Positions 35,945 through 44,476 are shown, counted from the first letter of the stretch. The stretch is DNA of 64,000 nt from DASXRA01 sp036502575 (GCA_036502575.1 DASXYL010000029.1:1-64000), one strand, 5' to 3'. Notes: generated by a model not told the origin, from the sequence alone. Made by a program: numbers and translations.

Positions 35945-36373
35945 CTACTCGTCCGAGTCGTAGCTGGCGAGCGCTCCGAGGATCGTCACCAGCTCACCGA
36001 GGCGGGCCTGCTGCTTGACCGTGAGCTGAGCGCGGATCGCCTCGGCCAGCCACGCGGCGCGGGCCTTGCGATCGCGGCGGAGCGCCGTCGCGCCGGACCG
36101 GGTCACCCGCACCAGAACCATCCGCGCGTCGTCGGGATGGTTGCGCTTGGCGGCGTATCCGGCTGCTTCCAGCTGCGCGACGATCTTGGCGGCGGTCTGG
36201 TGTCGCACGCCACGCTCCTCGGCCAGCTGCGCGATGGTCTGCGGACCCTCGCGCTCGAGAGTGGCTAGCACCGCGGATTCGCCGGGCGGCAACGTCTCCG
36301 AGCGACCGCTGGTACGGACCAGGCGGCTGGCGTTGACGCGTAGTTGTTCGGCAAGAGTATCGACATCGTCCAT
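35945..36373 (-). CDS. MarR family regulator
   Basis: 142 residues. Winged helix with IAQLAEERGVRHQTAAKIV and the wing around DDARMVLVRVTRSGA. The palindrome CTGTACAG lies eight bases upstream of the start and may be its own operator. Target unclear: the methyltransferase converges on it. Confidence 0.85.
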   Translation of the reverse strand: MDDVDTLAEQLRVNASRLVRTSGRSETLPPGESAVLATLEREGPQTIAQLAEERGVRHQTAAKIVAQLEAAGYAAKRNHPDDARMVLVRVTRSGATALRRDRKARAAWLAEAIRAQLTVKQQARLGELVTILGALASYDSDE

Positions 36374-36414
36374 TGTTCGACTGTACAGCCGCGCTGTCTA
36401 GGATGGGAAGGCAG

Positions 36415-36684
36415 CTAAGCTGCCGATGTGACGACGGGACACCTAGGCGTTGGCCAGTTCGGCGATCCCGGCCACTGCGGGATCGACGTCGGCTTGGTCG
36501 TTGTTGGGGCGCGGCGCTCGGATTCCGTACCGCGCCCCCGGTTCGAGACGGCCGACGTGAGAACGCCGGCGACGGCCTCGGCCACCACCCTGGGAACCTG
36601 GGTACCGCCCGGCCCGTCGAAATGTGCGGCACCCTCGGCCAGCGCCGGAAACTGTTCGCGGACCGCTCGCGCGTCGAATCCCAC
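36415..36684 (-). pseudogene. N-terminal remnant of a cysteine-desulfurase-like protein
   Basis: Begins FDARAVREQFPALAEGAAHF then DGPGGTQVPRVVAEAV, a good match to the start of the class V aminotransferase family (VC1184-like cysteine desulfurases, normally about 400 residues). Similarity stops after ESERRA and the frame soon ends. No PLP lysine or active Cys remains. A truncated relic. Confidence 0.55.
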
Positions 36685-36769
36685 GATGCCAACCTAGGCC
36701 CAACCGAGTGACGGCCCGGCCCGAAGTCACAATCCTGCGCGGCGGGGCCGTCACTACCGGGCTGGGCGA

Positions 36770-36988
36770 TTAGCGGGGGAATGCGGCGGTCAACGCTTCG
36801 AGCGTCCAGGCCTTGCCGCCGGTGCCCCAGCCCCCGTCAGCCACCTCGTTGACGAGCACGTGGACGTTCGGGCGAAGCTGCGGGATGCCTTCGACATCGA
36901 CCACCACGTCGGTGACCCGGGAGATCATTTCCTGCTTCTGCTCCGGGGTTAGTACGCCCTGCGGGACGCTGATCTGCACTAGCGGCAT
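36770..36988 (-). CDS. 4-oxalocrotonate tautomerase family protein
   Basis: 72 residues, the usual tautomerase subunit size. Starts MPLVQISVPQGVLTPEQKQ, so Pro1 (after Met removal) is the catalytic base. The segment VHVLVNEVADGGWGTGGK follows the family. Forms trimers or hexamers. The TetR operator-like palindrome just upstream suggests control by the adjacent TetR gene. Confidence 0.85.
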   Translation of the reverse strand: MPLVQISVPQGVLTPEQKQEMISRVTDVVVDVEGIPQLRPNVHVLVNEVADGGWGTGGKAWTLEALTAAFPR

Positions 36989-37047
36989 TGGTATCTCCCT
37001 GATTCGCGAGGACGTTGCGGGTCAACATCGTCGAGCGATCAGTATAC

Positions 37048-37061
37048 ATACCGATCGGTAT
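37048..37061. promoter_or_regulatory. TetR operator-like palindrome
   Basis: ATACCGATCGGTAT is a perfect palindrome between the TetR gene and the tautomerase gene. A looser copy (ATACCGAGTGGTGTAT) lies at 37661-37676, ten bases upstream of the TetR start, suggesting autoregulation. Confidence 0.55.
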
Positions 37062-37072
37062 ACCAAAACTCT

Positions 37073-37651
37073 TTACGACTGGCTGCGTCCGTCTTCTACG
37101 AGGCGCTTGGCTGCCGCGGCTGCGCGGACTGCGACCGACGGGTCGTGCCGGCTCGCACTGAGCGCGAACGTGCCTTCGACGAGCAGTGAGATCGCATCGA
37201 TGGTCGTCTCGTCCGCCACGCCTTCGGCCCGAACGAACTCGGCGACCAGGGCGCGGCGAGCGTCGGTGTGTGAGCGGACCGCCGCGCGTACCGGGTGATC
37301 GGGCTCGCGCATCTCCAGTCCGGCGTTGAGGAAGGAACAGCCGCGGAAGGCCGGCTGCGCAACGAACCGCTCCAGATGGGCGAACAACGCCTCGACCGGG
37401 GACTCACCCTTCGCGATGCGCCGCTGAACAGCGGCGCGAAGGGCGGCCATTGCGGCTCCGTCGGCCGCGGCGAGCGCCGCTCCCACGAGCTGATCCTTGG
37501 ACCGGAAGTGCTGGTACAGGGTGCGCTTGGTGACCCCGGCGTGCGTGGCGATCGCATCGACACCGGTCGCCTCGATGCCGCCGGCGTAAATCAACTCCGA
37601 GGTGGCGCGCAGCAGCCGCTCGCGCGCCGGCAGGTCCTTGGTTATGCTCAC
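37073..37651 (-). CDS. TetR/AcrR family regulator
   Basis: 192 residues. HTH: GVDAIATHAGVTKRTLYQHF then RSKDQLVGAAL. C-terminal domain has CSFLNAGLEMREPDHP, a fold like the YxaF/LmrA type. GTG start chosen because the HTH begins about 20 residues later and the operator lies directly upstream. Followed by the tautomerase gene 84 bp downstream, probably its target. Confidence 0.87.
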   Translation of the reverse strand: MSITKDLPARERLLRATSELIYAGGIEATGVDAIATHAGVTKRTLYQHFRSKDQLVGAALAAADGAAMAALRAAVQRRIAKGESPVEALFAHLERFVAQPAFRGCSFLNAGLEMREPDHPVRAAVRSHTDARRALVAEFVRAEGVADETTIDAISLLVEGTFALSASRHDPSVAVRAAAAAKRLVEDGRSQS

Positions 37652-37699
37652 GCCGCAAGTATACCGAGTGGTGTATCGACTGGCGGGGCCGGGCATTGG

Positions 37700-37745
37700 A
37701 CGACCCCGGTCACCAAGCCGGGGGGTGCCAGGTGATCGGGGTCGT
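37700..37745. repeat. Palindromic repeat, copy B
   Basis: ACGACCCCGGTCACC pairs with GGTGATCGGGGTCGT with a single G-U. Arms and loop (CACCAAGC, TGCCAGGTGA) match copy A at 22908-22950, in the same orientation. Confidence 0.65.
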
Positions 37746-37910
37746 GTAACGCCACGCTACGACGTGCGGCAATCTCCGGCGACGGCTTGGTAGTGGCAGG
37801 CTTCGGCCAGTCAAGAACCGGCAAGTAGCGGTCACGGCCAGTCGCCCGACAGACGTCCCGCGGTGGACGACTGCTCACGGAGATTGAGCGACCGGCAAAC
37901 GTCGTCTCCC

Positions 37911-37984
37911 CGACTTTGCATCTGAGATCGGCGCAATCGCGGGCTGGATCGCCGTCCCCAGCGTCGATCTCGAATGCAAAGTCG
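37911..37984. repeat. 20-bp inverted repeat with TTTGCAT core
   Basis: CGACTTTGCATCTGAGATCG and CGATCTCGAATGCAAAGTCG are complementary at 18 of 20 positions around a 34-base spacer. Possible terminator for recQ (which ends at 38089) or protein-binding site. Confidence 0.55.
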
Positions 37985-38088
37985 CGGGGCAGCGGGGCCG
38001 CGGGGCCGCGGGGGTAGCGGGGCGGGGCATAGGCGAGGCGTGCGTCGCTCGGGCCCGGAGACGGCGACAGAACGTGTGGCTCAGGACG

Positions 38089-40203
38089 CTAGGCGGCGAT
38101 GCCCAGGACGAACGGGTACACGCTCTCGGCGCCCGCTCGGCGGAGCAGTCGAGCGACGACGGTCAGCGTCCATCCGGTGTCGGTGGTGTCGTCGACGAGC
38201 AGGACGGCGCGGCCGGCCACCCGGTCGGTGATGTCGTCGGGAAGCCGGTAGCTGTCCCAGACGTCGCGCAGGCGCAGTGCGCTGTTCGAGCGGGAGGTCG
38301 AGGTCGGGCCGCGATGCGGGACGGCGCCGAGGTTGGACAGCTGGCCGATGTCGGCGAGGCGTCCGGCGAGGTCGGCGACGAGGTGCGGACGTCGGTTCGA
38401 GGCCACGTGCCCGACCACGTCCGGTCGCCGGGCCCAGTCCCACGAGGCGAGCACCTGCACCGTTGCGCGGATCAGCTCGTCGGGGACCGGGCCGTCCGGC
38501 GCGTCGCCGCCGAGCAGGGCGCGGACGCGTTGCCCCAGGCCGAGGTCGGTGAACCGTGCGAGCGCGCGGCCGCTCTCGGCGAGCTCATCCGGGCTGATCT
38601 TGCCGCGGACGTCGACGCCCAGAGTGGGCATGGCGCTCGGCCACATGCGTCGTGCGTCGAAGGGCACGCCGGGGCGCTCGAGGGCGAGGCCGGCCGCCGC
38701 CACCGTCTGCTCGGACGTGCCGGTCGGCAGGCTGACGCCGCCGCAGTTGTCGCAGCGCCCGCAATCGCTCGCTTCGGGATCGTCGAGTTGCTCGCGCAGG
38801 TAGCGCAGCCGGCATCCGGACGTCGCCAGATAGTCCCGCATCGCCTGCTGTTCGTCGCGCCGCACCTGCGCGACGCGGGCGTAGCGATCGGCGTCGTAGT
38901 GCCACGGCGCTCCGGTGGCGATCCACCCGCCGCGGACCCGTTTCGCCGCACCGTCGACGTCGAGCACCTTGAGCATCGTCTCCAGGCGGGTGCGCGACAG
39001 GTCGACGTGCGTCTCGAGGGCGGGCGTGCTGATAGGCGTCTCGTTCAAGGCGTTCAGAGCGGTGCGCACCTGCGTCTCGGTGGGGAAACCGACCGAGACG
39101 AAGTACTGCCAGATCGCCTCGTCCTCGGTGCCGGGAAGGAGCACCACCTGCGCGCTGTCCACTCCGCGCCCGGCGCGTCCGACCTGCTGGTAGTAGGCGA
39201 TCGGGGAGGCGGGCGCGCCGAAATGGATCACGAAGCCGAGGTCGGGCTTGTCGAACCCCATGCCGAGGGCGGACGTCGCGACGAGCGCTTTGACCCGGTT
39301 GTTGATCAGGTCGTCCTCGGCGGCCAGCCGCTCGGTCTGCTCGGTCTGCCCCGAATAGGCGACGGCGCTGATCCCGTGCTCGCGCAGGTAGCCCGCGACC
39401 TCGTGCGACGCTGCGACGGTCAGCGTGTAGATGATGCCGGAGCCGGGCAGTTCGGCGAGGTGCTCGGCCAGCCAGGCCAGCCGGTGCGGGGTCGACGGCA
39501 GGGCCAGCACGGTCAGGTGCAGGGACTCGCGGTCGAGGCTGCCCCGGAGCACGAGTACGTCCGCGGTATCGCCCTCGCGCAGGCCGAGCACTTCGGTGAC
39601 GTCCTCGACGACGCGGCTGTTCGCGGTCGCCGTGGTGGCGAGGACCGGGATGCCCGCCGGCAATTCGGGCAGCAGCGTGCGCAGGCGGCGGAAGTCGGGA
39701 CGGAAGTCGTGGCCCCAGTCGCTGATGCAGTGCGCCTCGTCGACGACGAGCAGCCCGCACGTCGCCGCGAGCTGCGGCATGACGTTGTCGCGGAACTCGG
39801 GGTTGTTCAGCCGCTCGGGGGACAGCAGCAAAACGTCGACTTCGCCGCGCGCCACGGCGTCATACGTGCGCCGCCACTCGTCCACGTTCGTCGAGTTGAT
39901 GGTGACCGCCCGGATGCCCGCGCGTTCGGCCGCCGCGATCTGGTTGCGCATCAGCGCGAGCAGCGGCGAGATGATCACCGTCGGGCCCGCACCCGCGCTC
40001 CGGAGCAGGGCGGTGGCGATGAAGTAGACCGCCGACTTGCCCCATCCTGTGCGCTGCACGACCAGAGCCCGGCGGCGGTCGGCGACCAGGGCCTCGATCG
40101 CGCTCCACTGGTCCTCGCGGAGCACCGCGTCAGCCCCGGCGAGCGCACGCAGGTGGGTCTCGGCCTGGACGCGCAGCGCGGTGCGGTCGAGCAGTTCGGT
40201 CAT
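38089..40203 (-). CDS. recQ: RecQ family DNA helicase with phosphoribosyltransferase-like C-terminus
   Basis: 704 residues. Helicase motifs: I QRTGWGKSAVYF, II VVDEAHCISDWGHDFRP, then VLATTATANSRVVEDV, ALVATSALGMGFDKPDLG and QQVGRAGRG. A zinc site (CGRCDNCGG) follows at about 500. The last 110 residues contain VLLVDDTTDTGWTLTVVARL, the PRPP-binding loop of phosphoribosyltransferases such as ComF. The fusion is known in actinobacteria, role unclear. The protein likely unwinds DNA during repair. Confidence 0.9.
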   Translation of the reverse strand: MTELLDRTALRVQAETHLRALAGADAVLREDQWSAIEALVADRRRALVVQRTGWGKSAVYFIATALLRSAGAGPTVIISPLLALMRNQIAAAERAGIRAVTINSTNVDEWRRTYDAVARGEVDVLLLSPERLNNPEFRDNVMPQLAATCGLLVVDEAHCISDWGHDFRPDFRRLRTLLPELPAGIPVLATTATANSRVVEDVTEVLGLREGDTADVLVLRGSLDRESLHLTVLALPSTPHRLAWLAEHLAELPGSGIIYTLTVAASHEVAGYLREHGISAVAYSGQTEQTERLAAEDDLINNRVKALVATSALGMGFDKPDLGFVIHFGAPASPIAYYQQVGRAGRGVDSAQVVLLPGTEDEAIWQYFVSVGFPTETQVRTALNALNETPISTPALETHVDLSRTRLETMLKVLDVDGAAKRVRGGWIATGAPWHYDADRYARVAQVRRDEQQAMRDYLATSGCRLRYLREQLDDPEASDCGRCDNCGGVSLPTGTSEQTVAAAGLALERPGVPFDARRMWPSAMPTLGVDVRGKISPDELAESGRALARFTDLGLGQRVRALLGGDAPDGPVPDELIRATVQVLASWDWARRPDVVGHVASNRRPHLVADLAGRLADIGQLSNLGAVPHRGPTSTSRSNSALRLRDVWDSYRLPDDITDRVAGRAVLLVDDTTDTGWTLTVVARLLRRAGAESVYPFVLGIAA

Positions 40204-40301
40204 GCGCCCTGTCTAGCAGCAGGCCCGGACGATAATCCGTCGCACCGGGCTGCGCGGCGGGCGGGGGTTTAGGCCGGCGCTTAGCCGGGGAGAGTACGGC
40301 T

Positions 40302-40517
40302 GTGGTGGACACGGAGCTATGTGAATGGTGCGGGAGCCCGTTCCCGGCCGATGACGCCCTGTTCGACACGTTCCGGGACCCGGTAACCGGGCAGGGCAAG
40401 CTGGTCACGGCCTGCAGCAGCGAGCACCTGCTCGCCCTCGGCCAGCAGGCTCACGAGCCTCGCCGGCGGCGCCGGCTCCCGGCCTGGAGGCGGTCGCGAC
40501 GGCGACTGCCGGCCTAG
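40302..40517 (+). CDS. Small zinc-ribbon-like protein (71 aa)
   Basis: 71 residues, GTG start. CEWCGSPFPADDALFDTF gives one CxxC knuckle and TACSSEHLLALGQQ another Cys/His pair, as in small zinc ribbons. The C-terminus is a strongly basic tail (RRRRRLPAWRRSRRRLP), fitting nucleic-acid binding. Divergent from recQ. Function unknown. Confidence 0.6.
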   Translation: MVDTELCEWCGSPFPADDALFDTFRDPVTGQGKLVTACSSEHLLALGQQAHEPRRRRRLPAWRRSRRRLPA

Positions 40518-40524
40518 CCCATCT

Positions 40525-40779
40525 TCAAGCGGTGAGCTGAACCTCGGCGTCGGCCGCGTAGTGCAGGGGAAACTTGAACTCGGTGACCGCGACCGTCACG
40601 GCGGCCAGGCTGAGCGTGACCTCGCGGACGTGCAGTGGCCAGTCATGCTCCTGCAGGACGTCGCCGGGATGTAGGTCACGAGCCTGCACGTGCCTCTCGT
40701 CCCTCGACTGTTGCTGCGTTTGGTGCGAGTGCACCACGGCGGGATGAATCGTGCTCGGGATGCTGCTGACGTCCTGCAT
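40525..40779 (-). CDS. Small hypothetical protein (84 aa)
   Basis: 84 residues with the segment ARDLHPGDVLQEHDWPLHV and ending FKFPLHYAADAEVQL. A beta-rich fold of unknown function, recurring in actinobacteria by my recollection. The start at 40779 is chosen for AGAGGAGACAG six bases upstream; the frame continues further. The N-terminus is Gln/His-rich. Confidence 0.6.
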   Translation of the reverse strand: MQDVSSIPSTIHPAVVHSHQTQQQSRDERHVQARDLHPGDVLQEHDWPLHVREVTLSLAAVTVAVTEFKFPLHYAADAEVQLTA

Positions 40780-40888
40780 GACTGTCTCCTCTGCCGCCTT
40801 CGCTGCGGTCGACACTTACTAGACGTCGAATCGCGGATCTGATGTCGGTGGATTGTCTGGGATTTCTGAGAGCCGGGCGTGGCTTCGT

Positions 40889-41062
40889 TCAGAGCGCTGC
40901 GGCGGCCAGGTCTTTCAGGAAGGCTGAGACGCGGCGGCTGCGCGCCGGCGTCCGAACGGCCTTGGCCTTGCGCTCGGTGCGGCTGCGCCGGGCGTCGGCT
41001 GCCTCGGTGATGAGCTGGTGCTGGTGCTCGGTGGCGAGTGCTGCGTTGAGGTAGGTGTTCAT
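40889..41062 (-). CDS. Small basic protein (57 aa)
   Basis: 57 residues: MNTYLNAALATEHQHQLITE, then a basic stretch of alternating Arg/Lys (RRSRTERKAKAVRTPARSRR) and a hydrophobic end FLKDLAAAAL. GAGGAGC precedes the ATG. Probably helical; function unknown. Confidence 0.55.
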   Translation of the reverse strand: MNTYLNAALATEHQHQLITEAADARRSRTERKAKAVRTPARSRRVSAFLKDLAAAAL

Positions 41063-41225
41063 CGCTTGCTCCTCGGTTGGCCTGATAACAACAGACTCCG
41101 AGTAAGGGCGGGGTCGCCGCATCGGGAAGCCCACTTAGATCCGCCTCGTCACGACCTCAGATTCCAGACCCGCCACGAGTCTCGCGGGTCTAAGTCCCTA
41201 CCCACGGATGATCTACCTCACGATT

Positions 41226-41286
41226 CGGAGAGCGTATCTCCGGTTCGTGGTGTAGCGTCGACGGCAAGACGGAGAGGGCATCTCCG
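41226..41286. promoter_or_regulatory. Paired 17-bp operators of the MFS-TetR operon
   Basis: CGGAGA-GCGTA-TCTCCG at 41226-41242 and CGGAGA-GGGCA-TCTCCG at 41270-41286 share both 6-bp arms, with centres 44 bp apart. The second lies 20 bp before the MFS start. A TetR dimer of the downstream gene probably binds both. Confidence 0.7.
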
Positions 41287-41306
41287 CTTTAGTTGATGGA
41301 GACCGG

Positions 41307-42821
41307 ATGGCCAACGACCTTGCCGCCCCCCAGGCGGATGCGGCGCTCGAGCGGAGCGCCGCATCCGCCGACCACATCGATCCGCATCACGCGCGCCGGT
41401 GGTGGATCCTCGGCGTGCTGGGCCTCGCGCAGGTCATGGTGGTGCTGGACGCGACCGTGGTGAACATCGCGCTGCCGACGGCACAGCGTGATCTCGGCTT
41501 CTCCGATTCGAATCGGCAGTGGGTGATCACCGCCTACGCGCTGGCGTTCGGCAGCCTGCTGCTGCTCGGGGGACGGCTGGCGGATCTGCTCGGGCACAAG
41601 CGGATGTTCATCATCGGCCTGATCGGTTTCGGCGCCGCGTCCGCGCTGGGCGGCGCGGCGAACGGATTCACCATGTTGGTCATCGCGCGAGCCGTGCAGG
41701 GTGGATTCGGCGCGCTGCTGGCCCCGGCCGGGTTGGCCCTGATGGCCAGGACTTTCACCGAGGCCGGTGAGCGGGCCAAGGCATTCGGCATCTACGGCGC
41801 GATCGCTGGCGCCGGCGGTGGTCTCGGGTTGCTGTTGGGCGGTGTGCTGACCGAGTACGCGTCGTGGCGGTGGACCCTGTTCATCAACCTGGCCTTCGCC
41901 GGCATCGCGCTGGTCGGCGCAATGATGTTCTTGCAGCATCAGCCCAGCCAGCAGCGTCCACGCCTCGACCTGGCGGGCGCACTCACCGTGTCGGCCGGGC
42001 TGTTCGCTCTGGTGTACGGCTTCTCGCACGCCGACACCGACGGCTGGGGTAACGGCGTCACCGTCGCGTTCCTGACCGTCGCGGTGGTACTGCTCGTCGC
42101 GTTCTTCGCTATCGAACGGCGCATCGCGCACCCGCTGATGCCGTTGCGGGTGCTGCTCGATCGCAATCGCGGCGCCGCCTTCCTGTCGATCTTCATGGTC
42201 TCGATCGGAATGTTCGCGGTGTTCTTGTTCCTGACCTACTACCTGCAGGTCACGAAGGACTACAGCGCCGTGCGAACCGGAGTGGCCTACCTGCCGATGA
42301 TCGGCGCGCTGACCGTGACTGCCGCGGTGGGGTCCAGCGTGTTGGGTACGCGCGTCAGCCCAGGCATCACGGTGCCGATCGGGCTGGCCCTCGGCGCCAT
42401 CGGGATGTTCATGCTGACGCGCCTGGGCGTGCACAGCAGCTACGCCGCCGACGTCCTGCCCCCGATGTTGATCATGGGTGTCGGGATGGGGATTGCGTTC
42501 GCCTCGGCCCCCAACAACTCCACCCTGGGCGTTGACCCGGACGACGCGGGGGTTGCCGGGGCACTGTTCAACGTCACGCAGCAGGTCGGCGGCTCGGTCG
42601 GCACCGCGCTGCTGAACACCCTGGCGGCCAGTGCCGCCACCAGCTACCTGCATTCGCACCACGGGCCGGGCGCTGAAGGCCTGGCCGCGGTGCACAGTTA
42701 CTCGGTCGCCTACTGGTGGGCCGGGGGCATCATGGCCGCCGCGGCTGTGCTGTGCGCCATCATCTTCCGTAACGGCGTGCCGCAGGTCGATCCGAACGCG
42801 CAACCCGTCGTCGCCGTGTGA
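41307..42821 (+). CDS. MFS drug exporter, DHA2 (EmrB/QacA) family
   Basis: 504 residues, about 14 helices. Family signatures: LDATVVNIALPTAQRDLG (motif D1), WVITAYALAFGSLLLLGGRL and LADLLGHKRMFIIG (motif A). Proton-driven export of toxic hydrophobic compounds. Followed 11 bp later by a TetR gene and preceded by paired operators, forming an autoregulated efflux operon. Confidence 0.92.
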   Translation: MANDLAAPQADAALERSAASADHIDPHHARRWWILGVLGLAQVMVVLDATVVNIALPTAQRDLGFSDSNRQWVITAYALAFGSLLLLGGRLADLLGHKRMFIIGLIGFGAASALGGAANGFTMLVIARAVQGGFGALLAPAGLALMARTFTEAGERAKAFGIYGAIAGAGGGLGLLLGGVLTEYASWRWTLFINLAFAGIALVGAMMFLQHQPSQQRPRLDLAGALTVSAGLFALVYGFSHADTDGWGNGVTVAFLTVAVVLLVAFFAIERRIAHPLMPLRVLLDRNRGAAFLSIFMVSIGMFAVFLFLTYYLQVTKDYSAVRTGVAYLPMIGALTVTAAVGSSVLGTRVSPGITVPIGLALGAIGMFMLTRLGVHSSYAADVLPPMLIMGVGMGIAFASAPNNSTLGVDPDDAGVAGALFNVTQQVGGSVGTALLNTLAASAATSYLHSHHGPGAEGLAAVHSYSVAYWWAGGIMAAAAVLCAIIFRNGVPQVDPNAQPVVAV

Positions 42822-42832
42822 TGGAGGGCCTC

Positions 42833-43483
42833 ATGACCGATCAGGAGACGAGCATCCGTCCGCTTCGGAAGGATGTCGTTCGCAACCGCGAACTGCTGCT
42901 GCGGGCGGCCTACGAGGTGTTCGCCGAACGCGGGGTGGCGGCGACCCTGGACGATGTCGCCCGACACGCGGGCCTCGGTGTCGGCACCGCCTACCGTCAC
43001 TTCGCCAACAAGCACCAACTCGTGACCGCCGTCGTGCAGGAAGCGTTCCAGGACCTGATCACCGAAGGCCAACGCTGCCTGGCCCTGGACGACCCGTGGC
43101 AGGCGATCACCGACTTCTCGACGTACGCGATGTCCATGCAGGGTCAGAATCGGGGACTGCGGGACGTGTTCAACAGCGTGCCGACATGGGACCAACTCGA
43201 GGCTGAACGTGACCTGCTGACCGGGTTGCTCGACGAGATCTTTCACCAGGCGCGCGAGGCCGGCGTGGTCCGTGAGGACGCCGTCGCGACCGACTTCGGT
43301 CTGATCTTGCACATGCTCAGTGCCCTCACCGACCTCACCAGCGACGAGAACCCGCAGCTGTGGCGTCGTTACCTGCCGATGCTGCTCGACGGCCTTCGCC
43401 CCGGCGGTACCCCCCTCCCCGTCGCGCCCCTCAGCGTGGACCAGCTGACCCGGGCCATGTCCGAGCACGGCGCGTGCGCGTGA
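42833..43483 (+). CDS. TetR family repressor of the efflux operon
   Basis: 216 residues. HTH: TLDDVARHAGLGVGTAYRHF, then ANKHQLVTAVV. Starts at the ATG preceded by GGAGGG. Downstream of the MFS gene in the same operon, so expected to repress it by binding the two CGGAGA/TCTCCG sites. The island's outer repeat begins four bases after its stop. Confidence 0.9.
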   Translation: MTDQETSIRPLRKDVVRNRELLLRAAYEVFAERGVAATLDDVARHAGLGVGTAYRHFANKHQLVTAVVQEAFQDLITEGQRCLALDDPWQAITDFSTYAMSMQGQNRGLRDVFNSVPTWDQLEAERDLLTGLLDEIFHQAREAGVVREDAVATDFGLILHMLSALTDLTSDENPQLWRRYLPMLLDGLRPGGTPLPVAPLSVDQLTRAMSEHGACA

Positions 43484-43486
43484 TTT

Positions 43487-43532
43487 GTGCCCCCGGCAGG
43501 ATTCGAACCTGCGCCACCGCCTCCGGAGGGCG
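43487..43532 (-). repeat. Left attachment repeat (partial tRNA-Arg 3' end)
   Basis: 46 bases identical to 50472-50517, from the discriminator end through the anticodon loop. Similarity to the tRNA breaks abruptly afterwards (GCGATTTTTGCG instead of GCGGTGCTC), so it is not a tRNA gene. Confidence 0.88.
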
Positions 43533-43635
43533 ATTTTTGCGATTTTGAAGATCGTTGGAAACTGTTTGCAGGCCCCGGATTCACTGGCCTAGATGCGTTT
43601 GTTGGCCTTGATCAACATCGGTCCTCTTCAGTTCT

Positions 43636-43657
43636 GATGTGTACCCGATGTGTACCC
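43636..43657. repeat. Left arm-type tandem repeat GATGTGTACCC x2
   Basis: Two exact direct copies of an 11-bp unit, 103 bp inside the left attachment repeat. The same pair, in the same orientation, lies at 50378-50399. A 25-base stretch from CTGATG to the final G is identical at both ends. Probable integrase arm-binding sites. Confidence 0.7.
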
Positions 43658-43711
43658 GTGAAGATCAACTTCGTGGCCGGCGAGTGTTCGATTCTCGCCC
43701 ATCGACGTGCG

Positions 43712-44476
43712 TCAGGTGCGCAGCACAGCAAGCGTCAGCGCTCGGATCTCGGCTTGTTCGGCGCGATCCGTCGTCGCGGCGCGGACGCCGCCACCTGCCG
43801 GTCGGGCGAAGTCGGCGCGGAGGACGGCCGCGGCGTCGCCCTGAACGCCGGAGTCGCCCCACTCGACGGGTTCCGGAATCCGCTGGCGGTGCGCGCGCAG
43901 CAGCCGCCAGACATCGACGGCATCCTTCGCCGCCAGCCGGCTCGACCAGCTGAGCGCCTTCAAACACAGCGCCGAGTTGATCTCGGGAATCACGGCCGGA
44001 AATGACATAGCGCTGCCATCGAGCATCGTCACGATGAGGTCGAGCTGCTCGCCTGGGCGCGCCAACGCCAACGACAGGCCGGGGATCTCGTCGAGCACCA
44101 TGTCTCCGTGCTGCTGATTCGGGATCAGCCGCCGGCCGTACGCCGGAGCGAGCACATCGATAACGAGACGCAGGCCGTCGTCAGTTGTCCGGATGAATCG
44201 GTTGGACGCACCTGGCCTGGTGTAGCCGAGCGCCTCGAGCCCGGGGATCAGTGCCGGATCGCGGGCCGACGTCGCCGCGACCCCCATGTCGGCGTCCTGC
44301 GTGACCCTGACGACCGGCTCCGGTACGTCGGCAAGAGCGATGTGCAGGCGGACCATCTGCCCGCCGATGAGTCGGTACTCGATGCCTACGTCGTCAGCCA
44401 CAGCCGCGAGGTCGCGCATCGCGAGGAAGCCAGCCTCCTCGGCCTGAGATGACGCGCGGACGCGAAGGGCGGTCAC
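43712..44476 (-). CDS. AbiEii-like nucleotidyltransferase (putative toxin)
   Basis: 254 residues. Nucleotidyltransferase fold: LIGG (Gly38-Gly39) with QMVRLH, then RVTQDADMGV giving Asp61 and Asp63. In AbiE-type systems this partner transfers nucleotides to RNA and is toxic. The gene overlaps the upstream HTH gene by 4 bp (ATGA), as in toxin-antitoxin operons. The C-terminus (RLAAKDAVDVWRLL) resembles the family's helical part. On the island, next to the left end. Confidence 0.65.
   Translation of the reverse strand: MTALRVRASSQAEEAGFLAMRDLAAVADDVGIEYRLIGGQMVRLHIALADVPEPVVRVTQDADMGVAATSARDPALIPGLEALGYTRPGASNRFIRTTDDGLRLVIDVLAPAYGRRLIPNQQHGDMVLDEIPGLSLALARPGEQLDLIVTMLDGSAMSFPAVIPEINSALCLKALSWSSRLAAKDAVDVWRLLRAHRQRIPEPVEWGDSGVQGDAAAVLRADFARPAGGGVRAATTDRAEQAEIRALTLAVLRT

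Larger units (their letters stand above)
37652..38088. other. Intergenic region rich in inverted repeats
   Basis: 437 bp with no convincing gene. It contains the TetR operator-like sequence, palindromic copy B at 37700-37745 and a second long inverted repeat at 37911-37984, followed by a run of GGGGC units near 37985-38025. It lies beyond the 3' end of recQ, whose transcript may stop here. Confidence 0.5.

Noticed and set aside
43487..43560. Possible second tRNA-Arg gene
   Set aside because: Only the 3' half matches; after 43532 the D arm and acceptor 5' strand are missing. It is the displaced attachment copy.
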